Assembly: GCA_963989385.1 (NCBI GenBank)
Contig: OZ022507.1
Coordinates: 52,339,400-52,403,399, forward strand
Direction of reading: 5' to 3'
Origin: Ctena decussata
Taxonomy: Eukaryota; Mollusca; Bivalvia; Lucinida; Lucinidae
DNA length: 64,000 bases
Positions 1-10,618 of this stretch are shown piece by piece; the stretch's first letter is position 1; every line of letters starts with the position of its first letter. Both the position numbers and the translations under genes were made by a program. The notes under the pieces were generated by a model that saw only the letters and a list, made by a program, of their open reading frames with translations, searched no databases and was not told the origin of the DNA.

Positions 1-153
1 GGGGGGAGGGGGATCATAATCTTTTTGTCACCTATCTTTGTGGGGGGGGGGGGGGGGGGGGGGTCAGAAAAATAATTCTGGTGAGCCGTATGAAAATGTA
101 ATCCCCGACCCCTACACACACAGCTGATAATAAATGACCTGTCCCTAAAGTAA
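1..153. repeat. partial foldback element (right arm)
   Basis: Reverse complement of this stretch matches 784-950: the G run, the ggtgacaaaaa segment, the gtacattttcatat-like segment and the gacgagtcattta-like end recur in order. The other arm would lie left of the window. Contains a 20-nt G run at 44-63. Confidence 0.5.
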
Positions 154-783
154 GAATTTTTTTCCTTGGCGAAAAAAAATATTAGAATTGATTAGATTCT
201 TTCTAACCATTGAATCAATATGTGTAAAACAATTACACATCACATATTTAATGTTTCTTTTCGCAAAAATTCATATGTGTACAACATATTACATTGTTAG
301 GTGATTCTACAGACTGCTTCTATTGTATTTGTTAGTTTCGTTCGAAATTATCATTTTTGTATCTATACCGACTTCTGTCAAACAAAATGGATGCCGATGG
401 AAAGTGAAAAATCCTAACCAAAGAATCCAGGTCAATCACGCGAAGTGGAGTGTTGAAATCATTGAAGTTTTATGATAATCGACAGCTTATAAATGGATCC
501 TTATTATTCAGCTGTTATTTTCTGCAGGCTTGACAAAAAGTGTTTGTCCTGGGTTCAAGTAGATGGTAGATAAAACGTCACTCTCCAAGAAATGAAAATG
601 AAAGTAGAAATGAAAATGTCAGAATCAAAATAGGAATAATAAAATGAAAAATTAAATAAGAGCGACAAGTTTTATGTTATAGAACTACATAGGTAGAAGC
701 AGATGACGAAGTTCATCCCTTAGGCTATAAGACATGCAGTATCTCTGGTATTTGTTAAATGGGCACAGCTACAACCGTGGTCA
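154..783. other. intergenic, nothing identified
   Basis: AT-rich sequence with no open frame of note, no recognisable repeat family and no RNA gene that I can see. Confidence 0.5.
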
Positions 784-1044
784 TAAGGGACGAGTCATTT
801 ATTATCAAGTGTGGGGAGAGGCGGGGCGGGTACATTTTCATATGGTTCACCAAAATTTTTCGGACCCCCCCCCCCAAGTCTCACCAGATATTTTTTTTAA
901 ACTCCCCCCCCCCCGCCCCGAAATAGGTGACAAAAATTATGACCACCACCACCATCCCAGCTACACACACACACACACATACATACACACACAATGTTAG
1001 CTATGTACCCGGCCCCTCACCTGATAATAATGACTCGTCCCTAA
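784..1044. repeat. foldback MITE with poly-C and CA tracts
   Basis: Ends are inverted copies of each other (aagggacgagtcatttatta at the left; its complement at the right). The middle holds C runs and a (CA)n tract at about 964-993. Any open frame here is low-complexity and not a gene. Confidence 0.6.
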
Positions 1045-1216
1045 GCGAGATCAGTTTTATTTTTTTTATTAATAGTTTTTCTCTTTAATCAGGCAATTAT
1101 TTTATGATTTAATAAAGAAAGAAGAAAAAAAGAGACTCCAAACAGTTAATGCTTATCAAAGGTTCATTTTAAATGCGTTAATTAATGCTTGTTACAACAA
1201 AATTGTCTATTTTTTC

Positions 1217-1441
1217 AGGGGCGTAACTAGAGGCAATTTCATAATACGTACAACCATGTTTTATTCTCTACTTCTTGAAGGGAAAGCTAGTATTTCAGCC
1301 ACTTTGGTAATTGGTATTGAAATCTTGTCTAATTTATAAATGTTCAGCATGCAAATATGCAAGTGCGTGTTGAAATTTTGTCAATTTTGACAAAATTTCA
1401 ATACGCACTTGCGTATTTGCCGTATACGTAGCTACGCCCTT
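1217..1441. repeat. MITE family A, copy 1
   Basis: About 225 bp, starting aggggcgtaacta and ending with the complement of aagggcgtagcta. An inner palindrome around 1360-1415 reads ...cgcacttg... on both strands. A second copy lies at 61754-61975, roughly 85-90 percent similar by eye. Confidence 0.75.
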
Positions 1442-1497
1442 GTTTTTTGTACTTTAGATATCTACTTAGTGCTTTCCAATTTCAGCGAACTATGTAT

Positions 1498-1640
1498 TAT
1501 CTTATTGAATAGTTGATATTGAAAGTAGACTTTCGGAAATCCATTGCAAATACCCTTGATAAAAACGGCGATATTGAAAGTAGAATTTCGGAAATCTCCA
1601 TCAAAATATCTAAGATTGAAAGTAGAGTGCTGAAATCCCA
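1498..1640 (+). other. degenerate repeat, possibly a coiled-coil coding relic
   Basis: The motif gatattgaaagtagaatttc recurs three times with drift. Read in the + frame it gives IESR-x-SEI heptad-like stretches, but two stops interrupt it. It could be a decayed coiled-coil segment of a retroelement ORF1 or just a tandem repeat; no function is claimed. Confidence 0.2.
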
Positions 1641-1659
1641 CCAATTTTAACTCTACGTG

Positions 1660-2480
1660 GAGGTAAATCATTTGATGTCTATGATTTTGCGATGCATTAT
1701 TAAACAGTTTGATGCGCACGTATGACAACAAGACACCTGTTCGAGTTCGGCTAAGTCGTACAAGGACTTGGGAGAATGAAAGTGATGTGACCTGCCTGGA
1801 GAAACGTCTGCCTACACTGTGCTGTAAGTCTGGTTTTATGATTATCGCATATATTTTGTTCATCAATCCTGGTAGGATATGATTCATCATATATAAGCTC
1901 ATACATGTATAATTCTACTAATATTTTATATTAAACCTCAGCATCTTTTTCGTACAGTTTGATTTGCTTATGACAACCTCCTATTCGGGATCGGGGTTCG
2001 GAGTTTGCTGGAAGTGGGTTGTTCGTATTAGCCCCCGATGCGTCTCCTTGTGTGTTGTTTATCAAAGACAAACATAGAAGATATCAGTTAAAAAGACATA
2101 GGCTGCTGGGGATACCGCCGTAGGTAGCCTATAGCAGCCCTAGTGCTAGCCATCTTTCATAGTGCTAAGATCGACCCTCTCTCGATCAGTGTTTCCCAGG
2201 GACATCAGCTACTTTTTCCGACTTTTTGGGCAAGGGGCTATGGTCGGAGAACGATACGTCCTTTTTTTTGTTACTAACACCCTGAGTAGGAACTCATAAT
2301 TTCTCTATAAGCAGATTAAAGCTCCGGGTGAGATCAATGCGTGTCTTGAAGGACATCCGATATCATTGCCTTTTTCTGCGTAGTAATTTTCTTAATTTGA
2401 TGCTGCCAAGAAAACCACTGGATTTTGTTGAGAGTTGTTTTTTTCTTGTTTGCATCATCACTTTTTTATACCCCTGAGCC
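1660..2480. other. intergenic, nothing identified
   Basis: No gene or named repeat recognised over these 820 bp. Confidence 0.45.
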
Positions 2481-2481
2481 C

Positions 2482-2712
2482 AGTTGTTGAAAACATCGTC
2501 AGCTTAACATGTAAGGAAGTCGTTAGTCAAAGATTTGTTTAGTCTGCTAGTGCACATAAAATCACACAAGCTAATATTTTTGCTGACAAAATGTGAGAAG
2601 CTTTTTTCAGCAAAAAAAAAAATAAATAAAAAGGCTGTGTTTTTGTGTACAATATACATGAAAATGTAACATCTTGTTTACTAACGATGTTGCAAATTTT
2701 GACCAGCTGTGC
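2482..2712. repeat. MITE family B (gttgttcaaag ends)
   Basis: Imperfect inverted ends (cagttgttgaaaacatcg left; complement of cagctggtcaaaatttgc right) with the family's inner signature aaaatgtgagaagctttt. Related copies: 42000-42290, 46607-46830, 48530-48952 and 53885-54130. Confidence 0.5.
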
Positions 2713-2972
2713 CCTGTTCTTTAATGACTACGGTTAAAGCGGTAAATATTGGGACATAATTGCCTTGGCAGAATCTGACTAAATAGGACTAAAGAAAGGC
2801 TTTTCCCGATAACATCAGACTTTTCCATTAGCATGCGCTATTGACTGGTATGCCTCTGTTTTATTTTATTTTATTTTATTTATTTTTAAATAATTTTCGT
2901 GTTTACTACAAAATTGGGACCTTTTGAAACAAAAATTGGATCAGTGATAATATAAGATACTGAAAGTCCAGA

Positions 2973-3080
2973 AGGCACACAACGTTGAGTCAAAATTAAA
3001 TCAACATTTATTCAACGTCATATAACGCTGACTCAATGTTGATTCAGTGTTGATACAAAAAGTGTGTCAGTGTGGGCTGG
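2973..3080. repeat. aacgtt/acgtc palindromic element, diverged copy
   Basis: About 105 bp of repeated caacgttga-like words in both orientations, starting ggcacacaacgttg. It belongs with the elements at 10253-10357, 55276-55381 and 58744-58851. Confidence 0.5.
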
Positions 3081-3768
3081 TATAAGCATTTACCCAAAAT
3101 ATTTGGACAGTAATGCCTGCACAAAAGACTGATCAGATGGCTTCTTGGAACAACCTGATCGGGGTCTGCGCTGTTGACCTAAGTCATTTACACAGCCTTA
3201 AAAAGGATCAGGCCAATGTTATTCAGGAGATATTGTGATATCCTGTTGATATTTTTTCTTGTTGGACAGTACTTTTTATATAGCTTCCGCCATTAAATAG
3301 GTTTTTTTGTAAGAGATCTTCTTCATAGAAATTATCCTTAGCAACAGCATAGCAACCACTTAAGTCGTTTTATAAATACGTCCCCTGATCTCTTATCTAA
3401 AATGTGAAACATCTGCACATTCTTATCTCACTGTGAGAGGGTCAACCCTCCAGTTGTGCTGAACAATTGCTTCAGTGATTAGATAATGACGGGTTTCGTA
3501 TCTATTGCAAATGTACTGATATTTTCTATAGCTATATAACCCTATTTAGACTGGGCACCCATTTTGAGGACATATGCAAACAGAGCAGACTCAGTTCAGA
3601 CGATACAGTATGGGGCGTCTGACCAGGGTCAACACTATTCACAGGAATTTTATGCAAAATACAATAAAAAGAGACCCCGAAATCTAAAAGTAGTCTCATC
3701 CAAATGATAAGGATGGCCAATCCCAATGGTAAAAAATGAAAAAAAAAAAAACCGAGGGTGTGTGTGTG

Positions 3769-3770
<2 letters not shown>
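3081..3770. other. intergenic upstream of gene 1
   Basis: Holds a fragment of the palindromic tatttggaca...gatcagg...ggtctgc family at about 3095-3190, otherwise unassigned. Confidence 0.35.

Positions 3771-3809
<39 letters not shown>
3771..3809. repeat. poly-G tract (39 nt)
   Basis: Uninterrupted G run following a short (TG)n, 150 bp upstream of the gene 1 start codon. The true length is uncertain, as such runs are error-prone in sequencing. Confidence 0.85.
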
Positions 3810-3810
<1 letters not shown>

Positions 3811-3963
3811 GAAAAGATACAAGTAAAGTACGCTTATTGAGAATAGAAATACGCATATTTTTGTTACTCGTACTTTAAGTTACATTTTAGCTTATAAAAG
3901 CAGCAAGCCCTTTTATGCTTCCCTTTCAGCTGAAAACTATGTGATCAATCTCCGGGAACAAAA

Positions 3964-4117
3964 ATGGAACCAACGATAGAGCCGCTGAAGGCATGGTTAA
4001 GCGGAAGGCAGGAAACTATTGCAGGACTACGCCAGTTGGCCGACGAGCTTGACGAGAAGTACAAAACATGCAACAAAGTCGAAATAGCGGGTGCTGCGCT
4101 GAAAATTGTTGCTGCAG
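3964..4117 (+). CDS. gene 1 exon 1
   Basis: Start ATG at 3964; donor gtagga at 4118, leaving one base. A pyrimidine-rich acceptor ending at 3929 suggests a 5' UTR exon further upstream. Encodes residues 1-51, including the acidic LADELDEKY helix. Confidence 0.65.
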
Positions 4118-6919
4118 GTAGGACCAGCTACGCACAAGCATATAACATTAATATATGATAATGGTATGCGTATCTGTTACGCACAAGCATTAAACGTTAA
4201 TGATAATAATATGCGTATCTCTTCATTAGAAATAACTGCACTATATACGGCTGTCATTATCTCGTTGACTGTCATCGTGAAGAGTTAGATTAAAATTAGA
4301 CAAGGTTGCTTAATAGAATCTATGATCTTTAACGAAACCCTTTTTAGCCAGTTGGGGGACTTACGGATTTCCATCACGCATATTTTTGATGGTTAATCAT
4401 GCACTTCAAATGAACTCATATGATTGCATACCATAACATACTTAATGAAATTTTGGCCACAAGATGTCACCACATGTCTCAAGGATGAAGTGTGATGGAC
4501 TGCCATAATAAGTTCTCATAACGTTAGCTTCTTCTTTTGTTTTGGCTGACAAAGGCAAAAAGCCTAAAGTGCTTTTCGGCTGAGAAACTGTTACACAATC
4601 TTGAGTAACTCATAACATAGAATTAGCACACTGTAAAAAAAATCCGTAGATTTTACGGTAAAATAACTGGCAACCAGCTGCCAATCCTTTTACCGTTATT
4701 TTTACGGGCGCCCGTAAAAATTACAGGAATCATCAAGCAGAGAGGGACAGAATAGAGTAGGTGTTGTTTTGGTCAGTCTGCCGTGCGCCAAGTTAACATA
4801 AAACTTTTATTTCGTGATTTCCAACAATGTCTTACAGGCAAACGCCCGCAAAAATAACGGTAAAAGGACTGGCAGCTGGTTTCCAGTTATTCTACCGTAA
4901 AATCTACATTTTTTACAGTGTATTCATTACAAAAAAGCAAGCATTGTAGACTATTTTGATTGTAACAGTTTATAAAAAATAGAAAGTAAACATGTATTTT
5001 TTTATTTGAAGTACCACTCCCACCCCACTCAGTGACCTTGAGGTCAAGGTCACCGACTTAGATTTTTTTTTATCATACAGCTTTTGTTTATAAAAGTATT
5101 GACAGTACATGGACATGCTTGCATGAAGTTTTATGTTGTGCAAGCCACACCCATACAGTGGTCTTCATGGAAAAGCCAGATTATTACAATGGCTGTGTGA
5201 TGAGCAAGCTTCATTCTCGCTAGCTATGCTGTCAGGCGACAGCTGTTATTATTTCAAACCCCATTTTGGTCTCCCTATCTGTGGTTTTCGTTAGATCGAC
5301 TTATTCCATCATAGTCTTTTATTTGCATGTGTTTGATGGTGCTGTGTCACCGAGGATAGGGTCGAATACCATATTAATTCTAATAAACATACCTGTTCTA
5401 ATAAACGCCTTCTGTATCTTTTCAAACAAGAACTGTTGCCTGACAGCATAGGTCGCCTGAATTTGTGCTTGCCCATCTAAAAGGTATTTGTCGCTTTGGC
5501 TTGCACCACATAAACTTCATGCAAACATGTCCATGTATTATCAACGTATTTATAAACAAAAGCCGTAAAATAAAAGTCCTTATCAATGACCTTGACTTCA
5601 GCGTTACCCAGTGGGATGGGGTAGTATTTTGTGAAAACTAAAGTCAGCATGTAACATAGTTCAAGTGTAAACGTAATCCTTATTTATAAACAAAAACTTT
5701 CAGATAAACATCTATATCAATGACCTTGACCTCAGGGTCACCTAGTGGGTGGGTAGTATTTTGTGAAAACTCAAGCGAGTATCTAAACATCAGTTCAAGT
5801 ACATATAAAAGCCATCCCAAGCACTATGGAGCCGTATGCCATCAGAATACTTTACAAACCCCAAATTTCCAAGTCTATGACCTTGACCTCCAGGTCACTA
5901 AGTAGGATGGGGTTGGTGCTATGTAAAACGTTGGACCAATACCTAACAACCATCCAAATATCAAAAGAATCCGTTCATGAGAAAAGGAGGATATAAAGCT
6001 TTGAAGTGAGTGTCACCTAATATTTGGACCCCTAAACCCCACCAGGGTCTGACCCTGGAGTTTAGTGTTATGTAATGAAAGGCTATTCTATGATATGATT
6101 ATGTTCCAAATGTGGAAGGGTTCTTGTCAGAGATCGCTGATATACCAAAAAACTTTGGTGTAAAACTTTAAAGTGAGTGTGACCTAAATTTGACCCCTAA
6201 GCCCCACCCCAGGGTCTGACACTTGAGTGTAGTGTTGTGTAATGAAAAGTTATGCTGTGATATGATTATGTTCCAATTATGGAAGGCTTCGCCAGTGGTT
6301 GCTGAGATATGAATATTTACAAAAGAATTTGTGGTAGTGTGACCTAATTTTATACCCCTATGCCCGAACCCAAGGCATCACCCAGGGGTTTGATAATACA
6401 GAATAGAAGGATATACTATGATGTGATTATATTTCAAGTTAAACAAAGGTTCTGGCCAGTGGTTGAGATTTGAAAGTTTAAAAAAATCGTGTGAAACGTG
6501 TGACGCCCATGCCAACGCGCACGCCGACGCCGACGTCAGGGTGACAACAATAGCTCCCTACAATTTCGTACAGGCGAGCTAAAACTATGCTATATGAACT
6601 TGCATGAATTCTTGGCTGCTTCTCTAGATGAGATGGGGTCTACTCTAGAAGGTAGAAGAATATTGCAAGATAATATCATTACAACTCAAGAAAAAATTTC
6701 ACATCAAGCAGTTGTCCTAGAAGAACAAGTTCTTTCCTTTCAGAGTTGAACCCTACTGAAAAGGGAGGCATAAAAATTAGAAGAGTTGCTTCTTCGGCAG
6801 TCTACCCATTGACCTTAATACTGTTCAGAAGGTGATTTAGAAGTGTTTGATTTACTACACCTTAGACTCTAAATAACGCCCTACTGACGTAAAATGCAAC
6901 ACCGAAAGGGGGGTGGGTC

Positions 6920-6966
<47 letters not shown>

Positions 6967-9931
6967 AGGGGTTAATAGAATTAATGCGGTACTTAATATG
7001 CGGGCTATGCATGAATAAGATACACTCGTTGGAGACTCTCGGTTATGGTGCAGTACGTCGCGGGTTCGAAGCCGGATTCGGCCAGCGAAAACTCTCTGCC
7101 AGCCCAGCAGTAAATGAGTACCTTTTTCGAATCAGGGAGGGATAAGGCAGCGAAAGGAGAGAGGTGGGCTCTAACCCCGCTGCCTGTGGCTGCCCTCTAA
7201 CCTCTAGCTCCTGTTGGCCCTACGGCCACTAGGCTTCGGGAAACTTCTACCTTTTTAATGCACATGCGACTAAATTTTCTATGTTTATTTATTCATATAG
7301 GAGCAATGGCAGTAGCACCCCTAGCGGCAGCTGGCACTTCCATATTATCTGTAACGAGTAAGCTTACAGGTGAGTATAATTTTGTGTCACAACTGGTTTA
7401 GTTTTAACATATTTATTTCACATTTTCACAAAATGCATTAAGTTGGTTTGGTCAACCATGTTAACTGGAGTGGTCGTAGACAGTTTTTTTATCTATTGTT
7501 TAATAATACAGTAAGAGGAGAGAGTTAGAATTGTATGAGTGTTGCAAAGTCGATCTTGAAATTTATTAGCGGACTTCTCCTCGGTTATGCCTGTTTTTTC
7601 ATGCTCACCTCAGCTGAGCACGAAACTTTCTCTGGTGATAAATACGAAACTGCCAACTAATGTTGGCATTTTCGAAATCATTCGCAGAGAAAAAGCTCAT
7701 ACTCAGCTAAACTGAGCAAGACAACAGCTGTACTTTTTGGTAATTTGCTGTTTATTGGCAGGTAAAATTTCATGCTCATCTGAGTTGAGCATGAAAAAGT
7801 TTTATGACCTCAAGGCCTGATTTCTGCGGATGCGCCGGATCGCGTTAGTGTGTGTGCATGAGGCGGAGTGGAAAGGCGTTACCTGCGTAGAAGACTGCTC
7901 ATAACGCCTTTACACCTCGCCCCGAGTTTTCTCATCCCGCCCCGAGCGTTTCCACCCCGCCCCGAATGTTTCCACCCCGTCTCGAGCGTTTGGGACGGTT
8001 CCAAACGGTTGGAGTTAAACTACAGTAATGAAATAAGTGCCATTGTCGCAAGGTGCATTACCAGATCGTTCTGCTTTTCTTATCATTATTTGAAAGTTGT
8101 TTGCGAATATGTTACAGGCTTTGGGACTCGTTGGACTGATCAAAACATTGCCAACCCTGTCATTCAGAAGATGCAAGCATTAGTTGACAATGACTGCAAA
8201 AGGAGTGAGGAAGTACGTGACGATATGACTCGGCTCTGTGAGGTTGAAATTAGTATATACCAACAACTTAGCATTCACATTCAAGAAAATGTACAATGTC
8301 GTGGTACAACAATGCCTGTAATGCGAAGAAGTAGATACAAAAAGACAAACTTGCGCGGAAACTATAAAGCTTGTGATCTTCTAGCAACCGCTGGGGCTGG
8401 TGATCTACTTAAAGTTCCTGTAGTTCAACAAGGGTTGAAGACCTTACAAGAAGGGAATATAGAGGAAGTCCAAAAATTAATGAAAATGGGTATGGATTGT
8501 CTTGGAAAGGATGACCAACGGGCATTCTCACTAGAAGAGGTAGCGAAGGCAGCAAAGCAGTTGGGATATTCCGGACTTCTAACAGCCCAGTCCGTTACGA
8601 GACTTTTAGGTTATGCTAAATATATCGGACTGATTTGCTCTGCCGCTAAGGATCTAATTGACAAAGTAACAGCAGTGCGTGAAGGGGCTGAACACGAAGT
8701 ATCAATATGCATTAGGTCGAAGGCAAAGGAAATGGAAGAAGAAACAATAGAAATTAAAAATCACGTAGATCATATTGTTACCGACTTGTCTAACATGGTA
8801 CTGCTGATCAATCTTATTAAGAGAAAAGGGTGTGATGAGTCACTGGACACGTTGTTAAACATGATACTGAAAGAAATCAACAAAGTTAAGCATCTGACAG
8901 ACGCTCTATATAAACTTAATCTGCACAACAACGAAGCAGACAACGATCGAAAAGAAGACGATCAGTTTGAAGCTACTACAGTCAATTGTAAAGGTGTTAC
9001 TGGCTGGCCAATTAGAGAACTGTCACTATGGCTATGGTGTGCCTGGAAACTAAGATGTGGCTCTGTTATATTTCTGCAGAATACACACTTCACTCATGTC
9101 CCCAGTTTATGGACGCTGTTTGGCGTTTCCATCAACTGTTTTGGAGGTGAATCAAGTTGCGGAGTAAGTTTGCTTTTGCCTAAGGACTATTATGGATCTG
9201 TTGAGAGCAACTACGAATTTAAGGATGAAATCGATCCGAATAGCTCTTGGAATGGTAGATGCATGGTTGTCAATATTCAGTACAATTCCAAGCCGTTTTC
9301 ACTGATAAATATGCTGGCACCAAGCGAGAAAATTGACAGGGAACTCTTCATAAGAGAAAGTACGAAATTCATCAAGAGAAATGCTACTGCTCCTCAGAGA
9401 TTAATCGCTAGCGTTGATTTTGCATCTGAAATACCGAGCATGACATTGGAAGTGCCAAAGAAGGTTAGCGGGTCGGTACCACTTTCCACTGTCATGAAAT
9501 TCATCCCAACGCAACCAGTATCTCAGTATCTGTTTGAATCGACGTTGAAACGAAAAAGAGATAGAGATACTTTTGCAGCTGAAACTTATGTTGACGACAT
9601 ATGTGATTCTTTAAACCTGACATTGCCAGGCAGAATCAACTGGTTTCATTGTAGCGAGCCTACACTGACACATGATAAGTTTAATGAGCAAATACAAGTA
9701 CTTTTAGATGTTGGCGTAACAGATCTTTGGACAAGAAAGAACTTGCATGGCGACGTGGAGTTTTCAACAGTGAATAGAGTCGGCGGCAGGACCGTGACTG
9801 CAACACGAGCGGTTCATTTCTGTGTGTCGGAGAAGCTATGTGATAACATCAAAGTCTGTGAATTTGATCACTTTCCTCGTATTCTTGGTTTTACAGACCA
9901 TTCTGCGCTCACATTTGTGTACAATGGTTAG
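3964..9931 (+). CDS. apolipoprotein-L-like protein with C-terminal dead EEP (LINE endonuclease-like) domain
   Basis: Three exons, 3964-4117, 7301-7369 and 8118-9931, join in frame (phase 1 at both junctions) to 678 aa. Residues about 20-75 resemble the core of the apolipoprotein L family: LRQLADELDEKYK, then a Gly/Ala-rich hydrophobic hairpin (41-73). A second hydrophobic stretch lies near 233-255 and a coiled coil at 266-340. ApoL proteins bind lipid and insert in membranes; here that role is inferred. Residues 373-678 follow the order of an L1-type endonuclease: FLQNTH (393-398), a GVSLLL strand, YNSKPFSLIN, VDFA (507-510), VTDLW, VSEKL and TDHSALTF (667 on). The catalytic Glu (of QETH) is Asn396, the Asn of GDFN is Ala510 and the RID motif is lost, so cleavage is unlikely. 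No stop interrupts the 1.8-kb exon. Alternative: a neighbouring decayed LINE read through by chance. Confidence 0.7.
4629..4920. repeat. MITE with cactgtaaaaaa inverted ends
   Basis: Ends cactgtaaaa and ttttacagtg are inverted, followed on both sides by gattttacggta, a cagctg-containing segment and ccttttaccgttatttttac. Arms about 80 bp, central loop about 120 bp. No coding capacity. Confidence 0.8.
5020..6590 (+). repeat. composite repeat with gaccttgacctcaaggtcac motifs
   Basis: Units with tgaccttgacctcagggtca-like words recur near 5030, 5588, 5721 and 5880; a second unit type with ccccaccagggtctgaccct recurs near 6030, 6205 and 6360. It ends in a GC-rich gccgacgccgacg segment and a short caggcgagctaaaa tail at 6541-6585. 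Confidence 0.5.
6725..6900 (+). repeat. MITE family C, half copy
   Basis: Contains gaacaagttctttcctttcagagttga and the gggaggc...gttgcttcttc...ctacccattgacctt end typical of this family (full copy 36531-36768). Confidence 0.5.
6921..6964 (+). repeat. (GT)n microsatellite
   Basis: Twenty-two perfect GT units preceded by a G-rich stretch, inside intron 1 of gene 1. Confidence 0.95.
7010..7245 (+). repeat. SINE-like element family 2, copy 1
   Basis: A tRNA-like head with the B-box-like word gggttcgaagcc is followed by a body (ctctgcca...agcagtaaatgagtacc...agggagggat) that recurs at 37695-37935. No clear target duplication found. Confidence 0.5.
7301..7369 (+). CDS. gene 1 exon 2
   Basis: A 69-nt exon between acceptor atag and donor gtgagt; keeps phase 1. 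Encodes residues 52-74, the centre of the hydrophobic hairpin (AMAVAPLAAAG), which is the part closest to vertebrate ApoL. Confidence 0.7.
7593..7804. repeat. short foldback element in intron 2
   Basis: Ends ttttcatgctcacctcagct and its near-complement at 7770-7804 are inverted; the inner word atgctca...ctgagcatga repeats. Confidence 0.55.
7913..7992 (+). repeat. 20-bp GC-rich tandem repeat
   Basis: Four imperfect units of accccgccccgagcgtttcc. They lie in intron 2, within 130 bp of the exon 3 acceptor. Confidence 0.7.
8118..9931 (+). CDS. gene 1 exon 3
   Basis: Acceptor gttacag ends at 8117; stop TAG at 9929-9931. Encodes residues 75-678 without interruption, covering the amphipathic and coiled-coil part and all of the EEP-like part. 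The frame stays open upstream to 7868, but that stretch is the GC-rich tandem repeat and is taken as intron. Confidence 0.75.
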
Positions 9932-9981
9932 ACGAGGATATATATGCTGTGTATATATACATGTTTGAGTCGTGATATATA

Positions 9982-10219
9982 TGAGCCGCGACACGGCAAA
10001 ACCAACAATGTGGTTGTGCGCCCAGCGCAGACTCAGATCAGCCTGGGCATCCGCCCAGTCTGATCAGAGTCTTCGCTGTCCGCATGGAGGTAGCTTAGAT
10101 CCATAGCTACCCTTTAAGCGCTTAGCGAAGAATCTGATCAAACTTGTCGCATGCCCAGGCTGATCTGAGTCTGCACTGGGCGCATAACCACATTGTTGGT
10201 TTTGTCGTGTCGCGGCCCA
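9982..10219. repeat. MITE family D (tgagccgcgac ends), copy 1
   Basis: About 65-bp inverted ends starting tgagccgcgacacggcaaaa, flanked by TA on both sides. Internal cagatcagcctgggcat is mirrored at the other end. Other copies: 16474-16659, 18505-18742 and 48964-49181. Confidence 0.85.
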
Positions 10220-10252
10220 TATTATGAATTACTTTTTATGTGCCCCATTATC

Positions 10253-10357
10253 CAGCAGGCACACAACGTCGAAATGACGTCGTATTGACGTCTATGCGAC
10301 GTCATCACGTCGCATCGACGTCTGTACGACGTTATTCGACGTCATGTGCCCGCTGGG
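10253..10357. repeat. acgtc palindromic element
   Basis: Ends cagcaggcaca and tgtgcccgctg are inverted; between them the word gacgtc or cgacgt occurs about every 9-13 bp in both orientations. 105 bp, non-coding. Confidence 0.7.
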
Positions 10358-10618
10358 TAGGTTCCTTGGAGGTATTGACGACTCAAGTACTTTGAAAAGG
10401 AAATACATGTATTTTGCTGGGATTTGTTGCTTTTATTGATGCTGATGCATACTGATTACAAGAGGAACACCAGCGCAAAACTTTTCAAATCGTTCATTTA
10501 TATTGATGCAGAGCTCCACATAAGTTGGGCTGCTGAGGAATATTCTGAGAAATTTTGTGACGGTTCTAATGAGGGGTTACAACGTATGTTTTTGTTTATA
10601 TAGATTGGTTGCTTTGGG

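Larger units (their letters stand above)
4118..7300 (+). other. gene 1 intron 1
   Basis: A 3.2-kb intron. It carries a MITE (4629-4920), a family of dispersed units with gaccttgacctcaaggtcac-like words (about 5020-6590), a half copy of MITE family C, a GT microsatellite and a SINE-like element. Confidence 0.6.

Noticed and set aside
734..1000. 88-codon frame with poly-Pro and poly-His
   Set aside because: Low-complexity translation of poly-C and (CA)n inside a foldback element.
1462..1902. 146-codon minus-strand frame as a gene
   Set aside because: It runs over a small degenerate tandem repeat and has no recognisable domain or splice support.
7868..8117. ATG at 7868 as the start of a 687-residue protein
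   Set aside because: The first 83 codons are a GC-rich tandem repeat and intron; a strong acceptor at 8117 joins in phase to two upstream exons that complete the ApoL-like hairpin.
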